DNA of 64,000 nucleotides from Timema cristinae (GCA_039000515.1 JBCFYV010001001.1:8763873-8827872), one strand, 5' to 3'. Shown: positions 1 through 11,770, counted from the first letter of the stretch. Notes: generated by a model not told the origin, from the letters alone. A program made the numbers and translations.

Positions 1-916
1 ATTTTTTCTTAAGTTGGATAAGTGGGTATGCTTAAAGTGAGAATAGGTGGATTAGGCTTATATAAGCTACCAGCTTAGTTTATAACTCGTATTTTTATTT
101 AAACTTATAACCCCCTCCCCCCAATGATTCCAAAAGTATGATATTAATTTTCATTAGATAAGTTCTCGTTTTATTATTGAAATATTATTTATTCTCTTAT
201 ACCATTTTGGATGTTCCCAAAATAATCTGTCATATGAAATGTTGGCAGAGCTAGTTTTACAATAGGAGGTTATAAAGAGAACATTTATGTGTCTATTAAA
301 TAAAAATTATAATTAGTATTTGGCTAGAGGTAAATAAAAATGGTAGTAAAAATAATATAAAAAACGTACATTTTTAAATTTATATATGGATAAGTTGACC
401 TGCTGGCTTACCCCCACCCTCACACACTTATTTAAATTCTTACACACATGTTAGTTGAAGGTGATTTTTTATATAAACAGCATATTTAATTTCGATTATA
501 TTAATAATAGTCAGCTATAAATTACTTCACGTCCTTATTATAAAAACTAAACAAGTGAATTTCAATCACATTATGAAATCATAGGTCCCAAAAGTAGACC
601 CCAATTTTATATATCATCTTCCTCCTGGATAATACTTCATGTCGGATGTGTTCAATTGAACTGTAATATATTTCGGCATATTGACCTAGGAAAATACTCT
701 ACCATGAGTAATTTGTACACACACCGAAATTTCGTGAGACTTGTTGTTTTATGGACTTAATTATATCATTAAAATATATTAAAACATATTTAATAATAGT
801 TGTAGTATGTTTTAAATCTATAATACTCGTATATGTGTGAAATAAAATAGATTTTTTTTCTTCCCATAATTGAATAAATTGCCACTTCAAATGTGAATTA
901 TGGTCAACGTGGTTTA
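1..916. other. AT-rich intergenic sequence
   Basis: Nothing recognised: no repeat shared with the rest of the window and no convincing coding frame. Confidence 0.6.
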
Positions 917-1310
917 TTTAAAGGGGCATGTGTATAGGGTACACGAGTTAAGGGCAGTACTTTTGCAATTTTTTAAAAACATTATGTTTGGTCAAATTAA
1001 ATTAAATATTGCTTCAGTAGAAACAATTAGTTTAATTTTCTTCACATAGTGAAATCAACATTTTTTTGAACGTCTTGCAAGGGTGTCCTGGAATTTAATG
1101 ACAACTTTTTCTCTTCATTTAAAAAGTTTGCCATCTAATGCTGCTATACTCATGACATATTTAACAACTATTGAATCATCATGTGAAGAAAATCAAACAA
1201 TGTTTCCACTAGAGAATATTATTTTTTTTATTTTGACCAAACAAATATTGTGTTATATAAACTACAAAAACTCTGATCTTAACTCGATTTACCTCAAACC
1301 CACATTAAAT
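917..1310. mobile_element. MITE-P copy 1 (palindromic foldback element)
   Basis: A non-autonomous element of about 394 bp whose two halves are inverted repeats of each other. The left end reads TTTAAAGG and the right end is its degenerate complement. Internal landmarks are shared with the other five copies: TTTAATTTTCTTCACAT near the left, the complement near the right, and AAATTCCAGGACA or its complement in the middle. There is no coding capacity. This copy is more diverged than the one at 48863. Confidence 0.75.
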
Positions 1311-1479
1311 GTGAATTAATGACAACAAGATTCCAATAAAAAAATCCCTCAGTCTGGTAAAATAATTTCTCATAACCAAAAAACATAAGTAAAATATGTG
1401 TTTTAACCGGCTATTTAAATGGCCATATTGTGACTAAAGGTAGATAATTATTTAAAGATACATAAGAAATGAGACAATG

Positions 1480-1862
1480 CTTAAAATGTGAAGTGTAAGG
1501 AATACAAGAAAATGCCGGTACTTTTGCAGTTTTTACAGCAAAACGATTTTTTTCTGCCAATATAAATAGATTACTGCTCAAGTAGAAACAGAGAGTTTAA
1601 TTTTATTCACATGATAATATCAACAGTTTGTTTATTTTCTGTCATCAGCATAGCGAGAATAGATGACAAATATTTTAAATGAGAATAAAAGTTGTCATTA
1701 AATTCCAGGACATATTCAAGAACTGTTTGTATCACCATGATTGTGAATAAAATTAAACTCTGTGTTTTTACTAGATAATTATTTTATTTTTTCAAAAAGA
1801 TATTTTTCTATAAAACTGCAAAAACCCTTACCCTTTCTCGCGTCCCTACATCCCCACCTTAA
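1480..1862. mobile_element. MITE-P copy 2
   Basis: A palindromic element of about 383 bp, only 170 bp from copy 1. Its right end has the well-preserved family terminus ACCCTTTCTCGCGTCCCTAC followed by CCCCACCTTAA. The internal arms with TTTAATTTTATTCACATG and its inverted partner are recognisable. The left terminus is degraded. Confidence 0.75.
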
Positions 1863-2139
1863 TCAAACTAAATTATATATTTTTAACTTTCTATAATTGT
1901 GTGTGTTCATATTTTAGTCTAAATTTTTTGCTACACCATACCACTTAAATAAGAGTTGATTTATTACCATATTTTTTTCCAACCAAAACGAAATATTTAT
2001 CCACCAACATTTTAAAAACAAATCCAGATTTTTATTTAACGATACCCAAATATTTTATTGAATACAAATTAGGGTCTTTAGTCATTTATTTTATTAGTAT
2101 GACAAAATAGGATTGTAAATTTCCGCCAGATTATTAAAA

Positions 2140-2275
2140 GGGTATAGAGTAAAATGGATAAAGGGTAAAAAGGTAAAATGGATAAGTAGTAAAAAGGGTA
2201 AAGATTAAAAAGGATCAAAGGTAAAATGTGTAAAGGGTAAAAAAGGTAAAATTTTAACAGGTAAAAAAACAACCT
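2140..2275 (+). repeat. Degenerate GGTAAAA/GGATAAA minisatellite
   Basis: Repeats of GGGTAAAAAGGTAAAATGGA and near variants, with an irregular period of about 10-22 bases. It accounts for the tyrosine- and leucine-rich minus-strand frame here. Confidence 0.75.
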
Positions 2276-2530
2276 ATAATACATAAAAGCTATTTTAGAA
2301 ATGAATCACAGCATTTAACAAAATAATATAAAATATCATGGTGACATGGAATAAGATTTGGTTGAATATACCAAACTTCTCTTGTTTAACCTCTATGGGA
2401 ACCAAACTGCATTACAAATTGTATGAAATGTAGTAATAGTAGTAAATATTTTGCGTGGTGTTAATATTTCTTGATTATTTCTGTTTTTAATTGATTAAAA
2501 TAATTCTATTAAAACTGTTGAGATTCTGGT

Positions 2531-2640
2531 TTCAAAGTGTAGGCTACATGTTTGTGCACAGGAGCTACTCGTATTTAAATTTCAGCCCTCTGCGTGAGGT
2601 AGATATAGCTCAATTCTCATGACGGACACATACACTTTTC
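2531..2640. repeat. 105-bp dispersed repeat, copy 1
   Basis: Contains AATTTCAGCCCTCTGCGTGA, GGTAGATATAGCTCAATTCT and CATGACGGACACATACAC, matching 5385-5495 along its length. The composition is like the 3' end of an RTE-type LINE but I cannot confirm this. A SINE-A follows immediately. Confidence 0.6.
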
Positions 2641-2644
2641 ATTT

Positions 2645-2852
2645 TATTATTATTATTATTATTATTATTTAGCACCGCGTCTTACTACCCGTTCGAGTTA
2701 TACGCACTTACGCTAATGTGTAATGGTAGGTGATTGTGAGATGAAATGGAGGACCTACAGTTTAACGTGGGATCCGAACCACGGTGGAGGCCTGGCATTC
2801 CCCACATTCACAAGTTGTGATTAATATACGTCTTGTCAGAAGTGAAGGAATT
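2645..2852 (-). mobile_element. SINE-A fragment
   Basis: An (ATT)n tail, then the shared tail TAGCACCGCGTCTTACTACC and the body through CTTGTCAGAAGTGAAGGAA; the tRNA-like head is missing. It directly follows a 105-bp repeat block at 2531-2640, which is also found upstream of the SINE at 5502. Confidence 0.82.
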
Positions 2853-3263
2853 CATTTTACTAATATATATGGTAGAATACCATATAAACAATAATATATA
2901 TTGTTCCCGATATATTTTTTTACCAAAAAATTAAGGGCATATTCATTTCTTCGTTATAGTATTATTTTAAGTACCAGTACCTATTTCGTTAGTCTAAAAA
3001 TAGAGTGAGGATTGCCATCACAATGTGAATATTCATCCTTAAAAAAAACCTTCCTTTTTTCGTTATTTTAGGAATTTTAAACATTCAATTCATACTTTTA
3101 CTCTTCCGTTCAACATTTTTACAAATTATAACTATTCTATGGTCCACCAACAAATATAACTATCTAACGGTATTTGTATATCCATCTAGTTGTAGAGGGT
3201 GAAATTCCTCCCACTTTCCACTGGGACAGTCCTGATCGATTTATTTAATCATATAAAATATGG

Positions 3264-3505
3264 GTCGACTTAGGTGGTCTTGTGGTAAAGTGCTCGCGTG
3301 AGGCCTCAATGCTCGTGGCTTTAAACCCAGCCAAGGTCAACAGATTTTTCTCGAGTGATAACAACTTTTTTTGGAAGGGAAGTAAAGCCGTCGGTTCCAT
3401 GTAGATTGTGGCATGTAAAAACAAACACTGGAGGGTATGTGAAAATGCCTTTCCCGACAAAATTGGTATATCCTTTCACGCTCTCACATAGAAATTCAGT
3501 GTGGA
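3264..3505 (+). mobile_element. SINE-D
   Basis: A tRNA-like head GACTTAGGTGGTCTTGTGGT with A-box and decayed B-box, then AAGTAAAGCCGTCGGTTCCA and TATGTGAAAATGCC in the body. The CAGAAAGTGCACG tail is not found, so the 3' end is lost. Confidence 0.72.
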
Positions 3506-4750
3506 AGCCAACGGGGAACTATCACACTTTTTTAAAAAAAACTCCCTCAGTACATGGGCTTTCTACCAGATGGAGAAGGCAGCACTAACCAGCCGAAGAG
3601 CTGAGTGCGTGCTGAGTACCGGATGGGCAGAAATTCTTTCAAACCGACCTCCAGTTTGTTGACTTAGGAAGAAGATAAAATATAAGCAATTAATAAGCTG
3701 ATAACATAAATTTTTGTTTGATTATGTATTTCCGTCTTGTCTCAAATATATTAAATCTCTCATCTCTCAGTTCAGTTAAAACAGATTTTAACGTAGTTTT
3801 TTTTTCTTTTTTTTTTCAGTTTCATGGTTGCCTAAAAAAGTGCGTAGTATTTGGGGGTCAATCTTAAAGTCCAACTGGTAGAGTTACAGACAAAAAAAAA
3901 TAAAAATTGAACGTTACGTGTTACGCTTAGCGACCAAGGTTAAATTATAGTTTTAGTTTCATACACTGAAATATCCCTGTGAAGCGCGAATTCCAAGAGC
4001 CAAGCGGGTGAAACACATACTGCCAACATGACACACAATGTCAATAATTACAGGAGATATCCTTTCCCAGATACAAGGACACCCTCACATGAGACCAAAC
4101 TACAAACAATGATTATATACACAAGTTGCAAATATATGCAATCTGGTTCATTGAAGACCCAAAATAAATCAACGAGAGAAAATACAGTTTTGGGTCAACA
4201 TAGATTATTAGTCAATGTCATACATTTTGGTACGTTGGGGAATTTAATTGTCTTTTTTTCTGTTATGTTTTATATTTTATTTGTAATGATGATGGTAATT
4301 ATATTTGAGGAAAACGAAGTGGTATTTGTTACTGCTCCAATCATACACACAGAGGTAGTCCAAGATCATCCAACGAACCGAAATAATTTTATTATTATTA
4401 TTATTTATTTTCTACACGAGAGAAAACTTCCTTTTCCAACATCACAATTAGATCAACCATTATAGTTTTGAAGCTTCCCTACAGTAATAATGATACAACT
4501 AGATATATAATAATAAAACGTAGAAATAATAAAGTAGTAGAAATGAAAGGGAAGGAAAGACAAAGATCGAGAGAGACGAGTAAAAAAAAAAAGTATAGGG
4601 GAAAAAATCTAAAAAGGAATTTTTGTTCCTGTAAATTACCTCCTTTGTGACCTGGATGATTACAGAGTAAAGTTCTACTCTGTGCTCATTACGAAGATAA
4701 AACAAGACATTCGAAAGATCTTACAGAAAACTTTTACAACCACCTAGACC
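3506..4750. other. AT-rich stretch without recognised features
   Basis: Holds a 145-codon AT-rich frame judged spurious and short ATT and poly-T runs. GCCGAAGAGCTGAGTGCGTG near 3592 may be the end of a repeat not otherwise seen here. Confidence 0.5.
4028..4465 (+). other. Chance-length ORF of 145 codons, unrecognised
   Basis: The longest ATG frame outside dachsous. It has one hydrophobic stretch (residues 70-92, rich in V, F, M and I) and an isoleucine run coded by an ATT microsatellite. Composition follows the AT-rich background, there is no promoter-like context, and nothing resembles a known family. Most likely not a gene. Confidence 0.1.
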
Positions 4751-4754
4751 CCCT

Positions 4755-4806
4755 CACACACACACAAACACATACACACATACACACACATATATACACA
4801 CACATG
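4755..4806. repeat. (CA)n-rich microsatellite
   Basis: ACACACAC runs interrupted by ATAC/ATAT units. Confidence 0.85.
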
Positions 4807-4961
4807 CATTAAAAATGTCATTTACGTAATCATCTATAGGCTGAAATCGGAAAAGTATGGAATCTTTATTAATGAATCTTTGATAATTTTGTTCTCAAGA
4901 AAATCCGTTTTTTGGAAGTGTATACCTGCACATTGTAAATTTTTTATTATTATTATTATTA

Positions 4962-5252
4962 TAGGTACTTAACGTGCACTTTCGGAAACGACTGATATTA
5001 TCAATACACGAGAATTTCTATGAGCGAGATCGAAAGGACCTACTAATTTTGCCGGTAAAGGTATTTTCACATATCTTCCAGGGTTCTTTTACACGCCACA
5101 ATCGACATGGGACCGACGGCTTTTCTTCCCCTACGAAGGAATTTGTGCTACGGACTATTATTATCACTCGAATAAAACTCGTCGGCCTCTGCTGGATTTG
5201 AACCCATAAATATCGAGTCCTGACTCAATCACTTTACCCCAAGATCATTGAG
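4962..5252 (-). mobile_element. SINE-D
   Basis: On the plus strand it starts with the tail AGGTACTTAACGTGCACTTT and ends with a head remnant TCACTTTACCCCAAGATCAT. The body CGGTAAAGGTATTTTCACAT is clear. Preceded by an (ATT)n run. Confidence 0.78.
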
Positions 5253-5384
5253 ATTGACCATAATAAAGTTATACATTAAGAAAAACACATGAAAATATTT
5301 GATTAAAATACTACATTTTATTGGTTCCGACATAGTTTTTAATGAATTAAAAAATGTATAATCAAAAATTTAAAATTCCAGCAG

Positions 5385-5495
5385 CTTAGAGGTGCACATA
5401 TTTATGCACCGGGGCCACTAGTTTTAAAATTTCAGCTCTCTGAGGGGGGTAGATATTGCGCAATGCTCATGACATACAAACAAACTATTCGTTTT
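5385..5495. repeat. 105-bp dispersed repeat, copy 2
   Basis: Contains AATTTCAGCTCTCTGAGGGG, GGTAGATATTGCGCAATGCT and CATGACATACAAACAAACTA. A SINE-B with a TSD follows immediately. Confidence 0.6.
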
Positions 5496-5501
5496 ATTAA
5501 T

Positions 5502-5754
5502 ATAATATATTTAGCACCACGTCTTACTACCCGTTCGTATTATACGCTTTAAGTACTAATTACGCTAATGGATTAGGAATTGGGAAGGTTGAACTAGAGG
5601 AAGTGAACCCGCATTTTCGTGGAGGGAGAGTGGAAAACCATTTAGGAAAAACCACCCCCAGTTCACCCGACCGAGATTCGAACCTCAATCTCCCCGTCCT
5701 CAGCAGTCGAGCTCAAAGCGACTAGCGCGTTAGCCAACTACGGCACCGAGGCGG
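5502..5754 (-). mobile_element. SINE-B, full length, with 11-bp TSD
   Basis: On the minus strand the head is CCCGCCTCGGTGCCGTAGTT, with a B-box-like GGTTCGAATCTCG, the body GTTTTCCACTCTCCCTCCAC and the shared tail with GTAGTAAGACGTGGTGCTAA. GTTTTATTAAT is duplicated at 5491-5501 and 5755-5765. Confidence 0.9.
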
Positions 5755-5799
5755 GTTTTATTAATTTAGATTAATACAATATCGTGTCATTTAAAGAGG

Positions 5800-6102
5800 T
5801 TGAACTTAGTGAGATTGGGATAAAATGCTCTCCTCAGGACCCGATGTTCGTGGGTTCAAGCCTATCCAAGGTCAACGGATCTTTCCTGAGTGATAAATAT
5901 CCTTAGTACAACTTCCTCTTAAGGGGAAGTAAAGCCATCAGTCTCATGTCGTTGTGGCATGTAAAAGAACCCTGGAAGGTATGTGAAAATACCTTTACCG
6001 GCAAAATTAGTAGGTCATTTCACTCTCGCTCATAGAAATTCTCGTGTGCTAATATAATCAGTAGGTTTAGAGAGTGCACGTTAAATACCTCAATTAAATA
6101 AG
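5800..6102 (+). mobile_element. SINE-D, nearly full length
   Basis: A head TGAACTTAGTGAGATTGGGA with GGGTTCAAGCC as B-box, the body AAGGGGAAGTAAAGCCATCA and the tail AGAGAGTGCACGTTAAATAC. It follows the SINE-B at 5502 by 45 bp. Confidence 0.82.
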
Positions 6103-6420
6103 GGAAAAAAACATCATCATTACTGCCGCTCGGAATTCTGGCCTCGGCCTCTCCTTTTCTAACAAAACCTGGATTAGATTAGCTTGATGTTTATTCCGCG
6201 TTTCCACCGAACCCATTTCACCTTTCTCACCACCTGTAGTGTAACTTACGTGTCGAATAAGAATATGGTATACATTTCGTTACTTTCCTAAATTATCGAT
6301 AGTTTTATTTTGGTACTAATAGGCTATAAGCATAACACGCTCTTACGACATGTCAGGTTCCAGAACACTGTCGCTTGAAAATCGTCGTCGCCTAAAATCG
6401 GTCGCAATTCGAAGGAATGC

Positions 6421-6452
6421 ATTCCCCCCCCCCTCCCCCCACTCCCCCCATT
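6421..6452 (-). other. Long C-tract (G-tract on minus strand)
   Basis: ATTCCCCCCCCCCTCCCCCC followed by ACTCCCCCC: three C-runs, quadruplex-capable on the minus strand. Confidence 0.65.
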
Positions 6453-7217
6453 TATCGATGCATGCATTGCATTGCAATCATCATATACGGACCTTACTGT
6501 CGTAAATAATACATTTGTAACTAAAATAAATACCTTAGATTTTATAATTAGAAAAATATAAAGGTCCGTCCTTAAATTGCATAAGGCATTTTTGTTCATG
6601 ATTTTGGACCCCACCTCTGCCCATGTTAGGGATTGTAATATTTTTACGATTTAACAAGAAAATTTGAATTGTTAACTATTTTTAGACATGAGGATTAGTA
6701 ATAAAATGAGTGATATGACATTTTAATATGCTTTAATTGCAGTATATTTTTTAATTGCAGTATATTTAGGTGTAGCATATCATAAATAAATGAATTAATA
6801 TAACTGAAATTCTATCAACTTATTCTCTAATATCTTTTAAAAAGATTTTGTTTCACCATAAACTTGGATAAAAATCCTAATGTAAGATGGATTATGACAC
6901 CCCTTCCCTACGTTAAAAAATCTAAGGAAATATTGACACCCTGCCCCACAAAAATCCCTTACGTAATATAAGAACGGCACCTAAGCATACTAATCACTGG
7001 ACAATGATGCGAGAGGTATTGTCAGGACGTTAAGGTGTCGTATTTACGAAGCAAGCATCTTAAGTTCAGGGTGGCAATTTGAAAAGCGTCGTAAGTGTAA
7101 AGTGTCGTTAGTTGGGGTATGCGTGTATTTTGACACGCTACTTTTGTTTCAATAATTTTACTCATATAAAAAGGAGCTTACTTAAACTCTGATATCAGAT
7201 ATGTATCGAACCAGTAA

Positions 7218-7252
7218 TTTGGCTTTTATATATATATATATATATTATTATA
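7218..7252. repeat. (TA)n microsatellite
   Basis: A short TA run with an ATTATTA end. Confidence 0.8.
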
Positions 7253-7530
7253 TCTTATCAATGGAATTGATTTAATATCTACCCTGAGAACCCAATTATA
7301 AGTTCTTATTGCTTCCCTAATAAATAAGTTAGACACAAGCTATAAATTAATAATAATATTGTTATTTAAAAACAGTTTTAACATATGCAAAATTGTATTT
7401 ATTCTTACTAAATAATTACGTGTATTCTAATATTTTTAAGGACACATTTTAAGTTTATAAAAAACATCTAAACATTATACTCTGATCTGATAACATTTTA
7501 TTTTTTTATTTTCGATAACAATACAAACTG

Positions 7531-7857
7531 TTATGCATACTTTTCTCTCGAAAAGAGTAACACATCGCAACTTTTCTTCCGATACTTGAAGTGAGTAACG
7601 TATCGAGCGTTTCGTTTGGGTAACACATCCATAGAGTCAAATGGGGTTTGAACCAAAAGCTCCTTAAAGTTTGAAATATTTTGCGAGCGGCTGCCCGAAC
7701 CCCTCCTCCGTTTGAAATCCCAAGTTCTACGTTCTCGGTAGGACTCGAGATGGGATGATGAGCTGATTACATCACTGTCGTTAGTTTGTCGATGCCACGG
7801 CTCATTAGGAACATTATAATGTTCCCTTGATGTACTTGAGTTAACGCCACGGCTCAT
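7531..7857 (-). CDS. Unrecognised ORF of 108 codons
   Basis: A minus-strand frame from an ATG at 7857, also open upstream to about 7914, in a locally GC-richer stretch between AT-rich flanks. The product is polar and basic, with serine-rich parts and a run of arginines near the middle; there is no signal peptide or membrane segment. I recognise no domain. It could be a terminal exon, part of a decayed transposon protein, or chance. No copy of it occurs elsewhere in the window. Confidence 0.15.
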   Translation of the reverse strand: MSRGVNSSTSREHYNVPNEPWHRQTNDSDVISSSSHLESYRERRTWDFKRRRGSGSRSQNISNFKELLVQTPFDSMDVLPKRNARYVTHFKYRKKSCDVLLFSREKYA

Positions 7858-8016
7858 GTCGCCCGCAAGGTCCTCTGGCGTCGTTAACTGCCACGTCAGT
7901 GATGATGCACGCAAGCATGGCGGATAGATTTGTCCCCGTGCTGTGTTTCTTTTTACTGTTATTCTTAAAACTTTTGGACATACTGTTTTATTAACGTCTC
8001 AATCTTGTGAGATAAA

Positions 8017-8252
8017 AGTGAGAACGGTAACAAGGTAGTGTGTATGCATACTAAGTGAAGGGTCTGAGGTTCGATTCCTGGCATGTTCAAACAAATATCT
8101 CGTAATTGAAATGTGGGCTGCCGTTTTTACCGCGATCTATTAACGGCCAGTGTGGCTAAGTGTCGTGTCTGTTTTATTTTTTAAGTTAGTTTATAATTCA
8201 TATGCTGATGTAATGAGTCGGTTCAGAAAGTGCACCTTAAAAACCCTAATAA
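8017..8252 (+). mobile_element. SINE-E
   Basis: A decayed head with the B-box-like AGGTTCGATTCCTGG, the body AATGTGGGCTGCCGTTT and TTAACGGCCAGTGTGGCTAA, and the tail GGTTCAGAAAGTGCACCTTA. Confidence 0.75.
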
Positions 8253-8545
8253 CTACATTTTTCTTTAAATCCAAGAAGGCCCCACAACGGTGTTCTTACC
8301 CAACGGTTTAAGGCATACTCCCGAGATGAACTGAATTACCGATGACGGGGAGGTGTATTGTGGGTAGTAACTTCCTAAATTGTTTCCGGCTCTCTCTACA
8401 TGCAAGTGCGGGTACGTTTTATTTAAATTGGCGTTTATATATATTTATACGTAGAGCATGGATCGGTAGTAGTGATACGTGGTGTAAAAAATAAAAACAA
8501 ATGAAGAGTTTAACTCATTCATAAATGCTAATAAATCTTTAGAAA

Positions 8546-8755
8546 GGGGCCGGATGGTCTAAAGCATCTCTCTCGCAGCAGAATAGACTGCCGATGACAG
8601 TAATATCGGGGTTCAAATCCTGGTCCGGTGTATTAAAGGTGGTTTTCCTTAAATGGTTTTATATTCTACCTCCACGCAAATGTGGTTACACTTCCTTTAA
8701 GTCCAATCTTTATCATCCTTAACACAGCGTAATTAGTTCATTGTCATTAAACCTG
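8546..8755 (+). mobile_element. SINE-C
   Basis: A head GGCCGGATGGTCTAAAGCAT, a B-box-like GGGGTTCAAATCC and the body CCTCCACGCAAATGTGG. The shared tail is missing or decayed. Confidence 0.78.
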
Positions 8756-9198
8756 AATTGGTAGAAAGATGGGTTGACTAAAAAATTTTTAAATTCTATA
8801 AATTGTTTTAAAGATAAATTCAATAATATCTTTCATTAGGTTGAGTACCTCTAGTAAAATTATAATAGGAGTATTTTGAAATATAAAGAAGATGCCAAAG
8901 ATACATCATTGATAAGATAATTTCATCAACAGTTTTACATCTTCTTTAAAGGCTAATAGTGGTGCATTGATTTAAAATTCACTTAATTCTTTATGTACTC
9001 TTGGATTAGTTGGTGTATGATAAATACTCAGAACCTGATGTAGGACTTGTATCATCCAGGAATTAAAATGTAGTCTATTTACAGCCAGATTTTCATAGAA
9101 AGAATCTTACTTGACAGTTATCAAAATCACAAGATCTAATCTCTCGTGGTCATACGTCAATTCATGTGATTTTCAGCTGTCGTTTTTGATTACCAATA

Positions 9199-9549
9199 AA
9201 GTAAAACCTCGGTCATCACAAATAAAGAGACGGACCTGATTTTTGATAGTCATTATTCTGGATAATCTGTAAATTTAAGTTGTGGTGATTTAAAAAAAAC
9301 AGTTGTTCATAACACGTCTTATGATAATAAAATTTATTGAAAATTGGCAGGCATTGTAAATCATCAGCCTGATTTTCCCGAATTACTTTCGCCATTGAAA
9401 TTGTTTGATTTTAGGTATTTCAATAGGCTAACAGGCTTCTATATTTATTCCATGTAGATAAACAAATAACAACATCTCGATTTAAATAAAAGGGTTTCTG
9501 TTAACCCTGGTTTGGTTAAGCAAATTTTGGTTTAGTTGACTTTTTACTA
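9199..9549. mobile_element. Tigger/pogo-like MITE
   Basis: Starts GTAAAACCTCGGTCATCAC and ends in an inverted AGTAAAAAGTCAACTAAACC. Interior motifs AATAAAATTTATTGAAAATT, TATTTCAATAG and CATGTAGATAAACAAATAAC are shared with 53183-53516. Confidence 0.68.
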
Positions 9550-9570
9550 TACCTATAAATAACAATATTT

Positions 9571-9790
9571 TATTTATTTGGGGTATATAACTTGGACTTC
9601 CATAACCTACTGATTATATCAGCACATGGCTTAGAAACTAATTTAAATTTAAAACAAACACAACATCCAGACCCCGGCCGTTAGTTCATCACTGTAAATT
9701 GAGAAACGCACATTTGATGAATGGTTCAGCCATGATAGGAATCGAACACGGGACACTAAGCTAAGCGGGAGCTAAGTAGTCGGACAGATT
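9571..9790 (-). mobile_element. SINE-E
   Basis: The tail is decayed (TTGGGGTATATAACTTGG); the body is clear (CAACATCCAGACCCCGGCCG) and the B-box region GGAATCGAACACGGGACACT is present. Confidence 0.75.
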
Positions 9791-10412
9791 AAAAATAATA
9801 TAACAGTAAAATCTCATCAACTTTGTCCGATAACATTATATGTTTGGATTTTCTAAAAGTTCTTTCTGTGAAAACCTCATTGTATCTGTGACCTAAAATC
9901 AAACCTACTAAAAATTTTGTTTGGTGCTGTTGGAAGAGATTTAGCAGAGCTGATGATGACATAAGGATGAACGTTCATTCTTGCATAAGAAAACGTACAC
10001 TGCATTTAATCTGAATGTTTAGCAGTCATCCTTGATTGATTATACTATGGCCCTATCTTACAAGCAACGCCGTGGTGGAAACGTGCAAGGTAAGATTTAT
10101 ACCCTTCAAGGTAAACGAAGGATCTCATATATATACATATATATATTATTATTGGGCGCGTTCCTTAATTAATATATCCGTGAATCGTATGCTGATGTAA
10201 TAAGGGTTTATAGAAAATTTTCTTTAAAAACACGACTACAAATATATTATGCTTTGTGATATTCAATAGTAAAATTTGTATATAACTCGAAAGGTTTGCC
10301 AGAATGTATATGCTCGTTGAATGCATTCAAGACCGAAATACTATTTTAAGGTAGTTTCAACCATAGTATATATACAAAGCAAATATACATACATATATAA
10401 TATACCTACAAA

Positions 10413-10660
10413 CCCACCTCGGTAGCGTAGTAGCATAACGCGCTAGTTTCGTGTTGAGTTTGCCTGCCGAGGAGGGGAGCTCTAGGTTGAATCTCGGATG
10501 GGTGAATTTGGGGGAGGGGGGTGTTCTCTAAATAGTTTCCAATCTCCCTCCACGTAAATGCGGGTACACTTCCTATAAATTCAACCTTTCCAATTCCTAA
10601 TTCGCTAAATTAATTAGTACTTAAGCGTATAAACTGAACGGGTAGTAAGACGCGGTTTAA
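10413..10660 (+). mobile_element. SINE-B
   Basis: A head CCCACCTCGGTAGCGTAGTA, an A-box region and a B-box remnant (GGTTGAATCTCG), then a body and tail ending GGGTAGTAAGACGCGG. Slightly degraded. It is 140 bp upstream of a SINE-C in the same orientation. Confidence 0.85.
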
Positions 10661-10734
10661 ATTTTAAAAATGTACATACCTTTTACATTCATATGTACTG
10701 TACACATATAGACAACTCCTCTACATATATCAGT

Positions 10735-10790
10735 ATATTTGAGCTTTAATATAAATATATATACACACATATATATGAATGTAAATATAA
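10735..10790. repeat. (TA)/(CA)-rich simple sequence
   Basis: ATATATA and ACACACATATATAT runs; the source of a tyrosine/isoleucine-rich spurious frame. Confidence 0.6.
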
Positions 10791-10802
10791 TGTGTATCAC
10801 TT

Positions 10803-11012
10803 GCTTCGGTGGCCACATAGTTTAAAGTGTCCCTCTCGCAATAGATTAAACTGCCAATGATAGGGAGATCGGGATTTTGTGTACTGAGAGGGTTTTTTCT
10901 TAAATGGTATTCCATTATCCCTACACGCAATTGCGGGTACACTTTCTTAAAATTTTATCGATTATCTCTAACTCGCTAGCGTAACTAGTAAATATGCGGT
11001 GCTAGAATTTAA
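10803..11012 (+). mobile_element. SINE-C
   Basis: A head GCTTCGGTGGCCACATAGTT, the body TAAATGGTATTCCATTATCC and a weak tail (ATATGCGGTGCTAGAATTTA). The B-box is decayed. Confidence 0.75.
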
Positions 11013-11056
11013 AAACAAACCCAACTCTACTGTATTTTGAGAAAGATAAAAAGTGA

Positions 11057-11084
11057 TTGTGAGAGAGAGAAAGAGAGAGAGATA
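11057..11084. repeat. (GA)n microsatellite
   Basis: GAGAGAGA runs with two interruptions. Confidence 0.85.
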
Positions 11085-11458
11085 AAAATAGAAATATAAA
11101 TGTATGAGTTTAAGTGTGAACATATGAACAGTAGGGGAGCATGTATAAGTATGTATGTTACGGGTAATATACGAAATCTGGATAATATATAGATTAACCA
11201 GGGGATGTCAGCATTAGCCAAGTGCAGTGGATAAAGTTAGAAATATAAAGTAATTTATCTCATATACGTCACTATTCGGATAGTATAGATACTAGCCGAA
11301 AAGACTTGGATAACGTTGAATACTATTTGTAAAACTAAGCATGTGTGAATATGGATTATATTTTGGAACGTCATTTTGATCTCTGAAATTGAATAATAGC
11401 AATGCACTAACATTAAAAATGCCTAATTTTGATTATTTCTTTTCCACTAGCTTAAGCT

Positions 11459-11541
11459 AAACAAACGTAGCCTAAAAAACCTAATTAACCTAGCTTAGCC
11501 TAACCTAGCCTAACTTAACCTAACCAACCTAACCTCAACCC
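11459..11541. repeat. Degenerate CCTAA-rich block
   Basis: About 80 bases made of CCTAA/CCTAG/CTTAA pentamer-like words (CTTAGCCTAACCTAGCCTAA, CTTAACCTAACCAACCTAAC). (TTAGG)n is the ancestral arthropod telomere repeat. This could be a decayed interstitial block or simple-sequence drift. Confidence 0.5.
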
Positions 11542-11754
11542 TAAAATTTGACCTTGTTCAAGTGAGGGTGGATAATGTCAATATTAACCGATAAACTTCG
11601 AACATTATTATTCAATTACCTCTCATTGAACGTGTTATCCACGTATTTTGGATAATTTTAACTTTATCTGGATATATTGACTTTATCCAAATTTGGATAT
11701 ATATCCATGATCACATACAAAAACATGTATAAATGTATGTACGCCTTTTTTTTA

Positions 11755-11770
11755 CATCACACACACACAC

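Larger units (their letters stand above)
6103..7530. other. AT-rich stretch without recognised genes
   Basis: Apart from the C-tract and one TA run, only short duplicated phrases (TTTAATTGCAGTATAT twice at 6732-6767). The 96-codon minus frame is low-complexity (glycine-rich from the C-tract). Confidence 0.5.

Noticed and set aside
4028..4465. 145-codon ORF with one hydrophobic stretch
   Set aside because: AT-driven composition, part coded by an ATT repeat, no family resemblance and no gene-like context.
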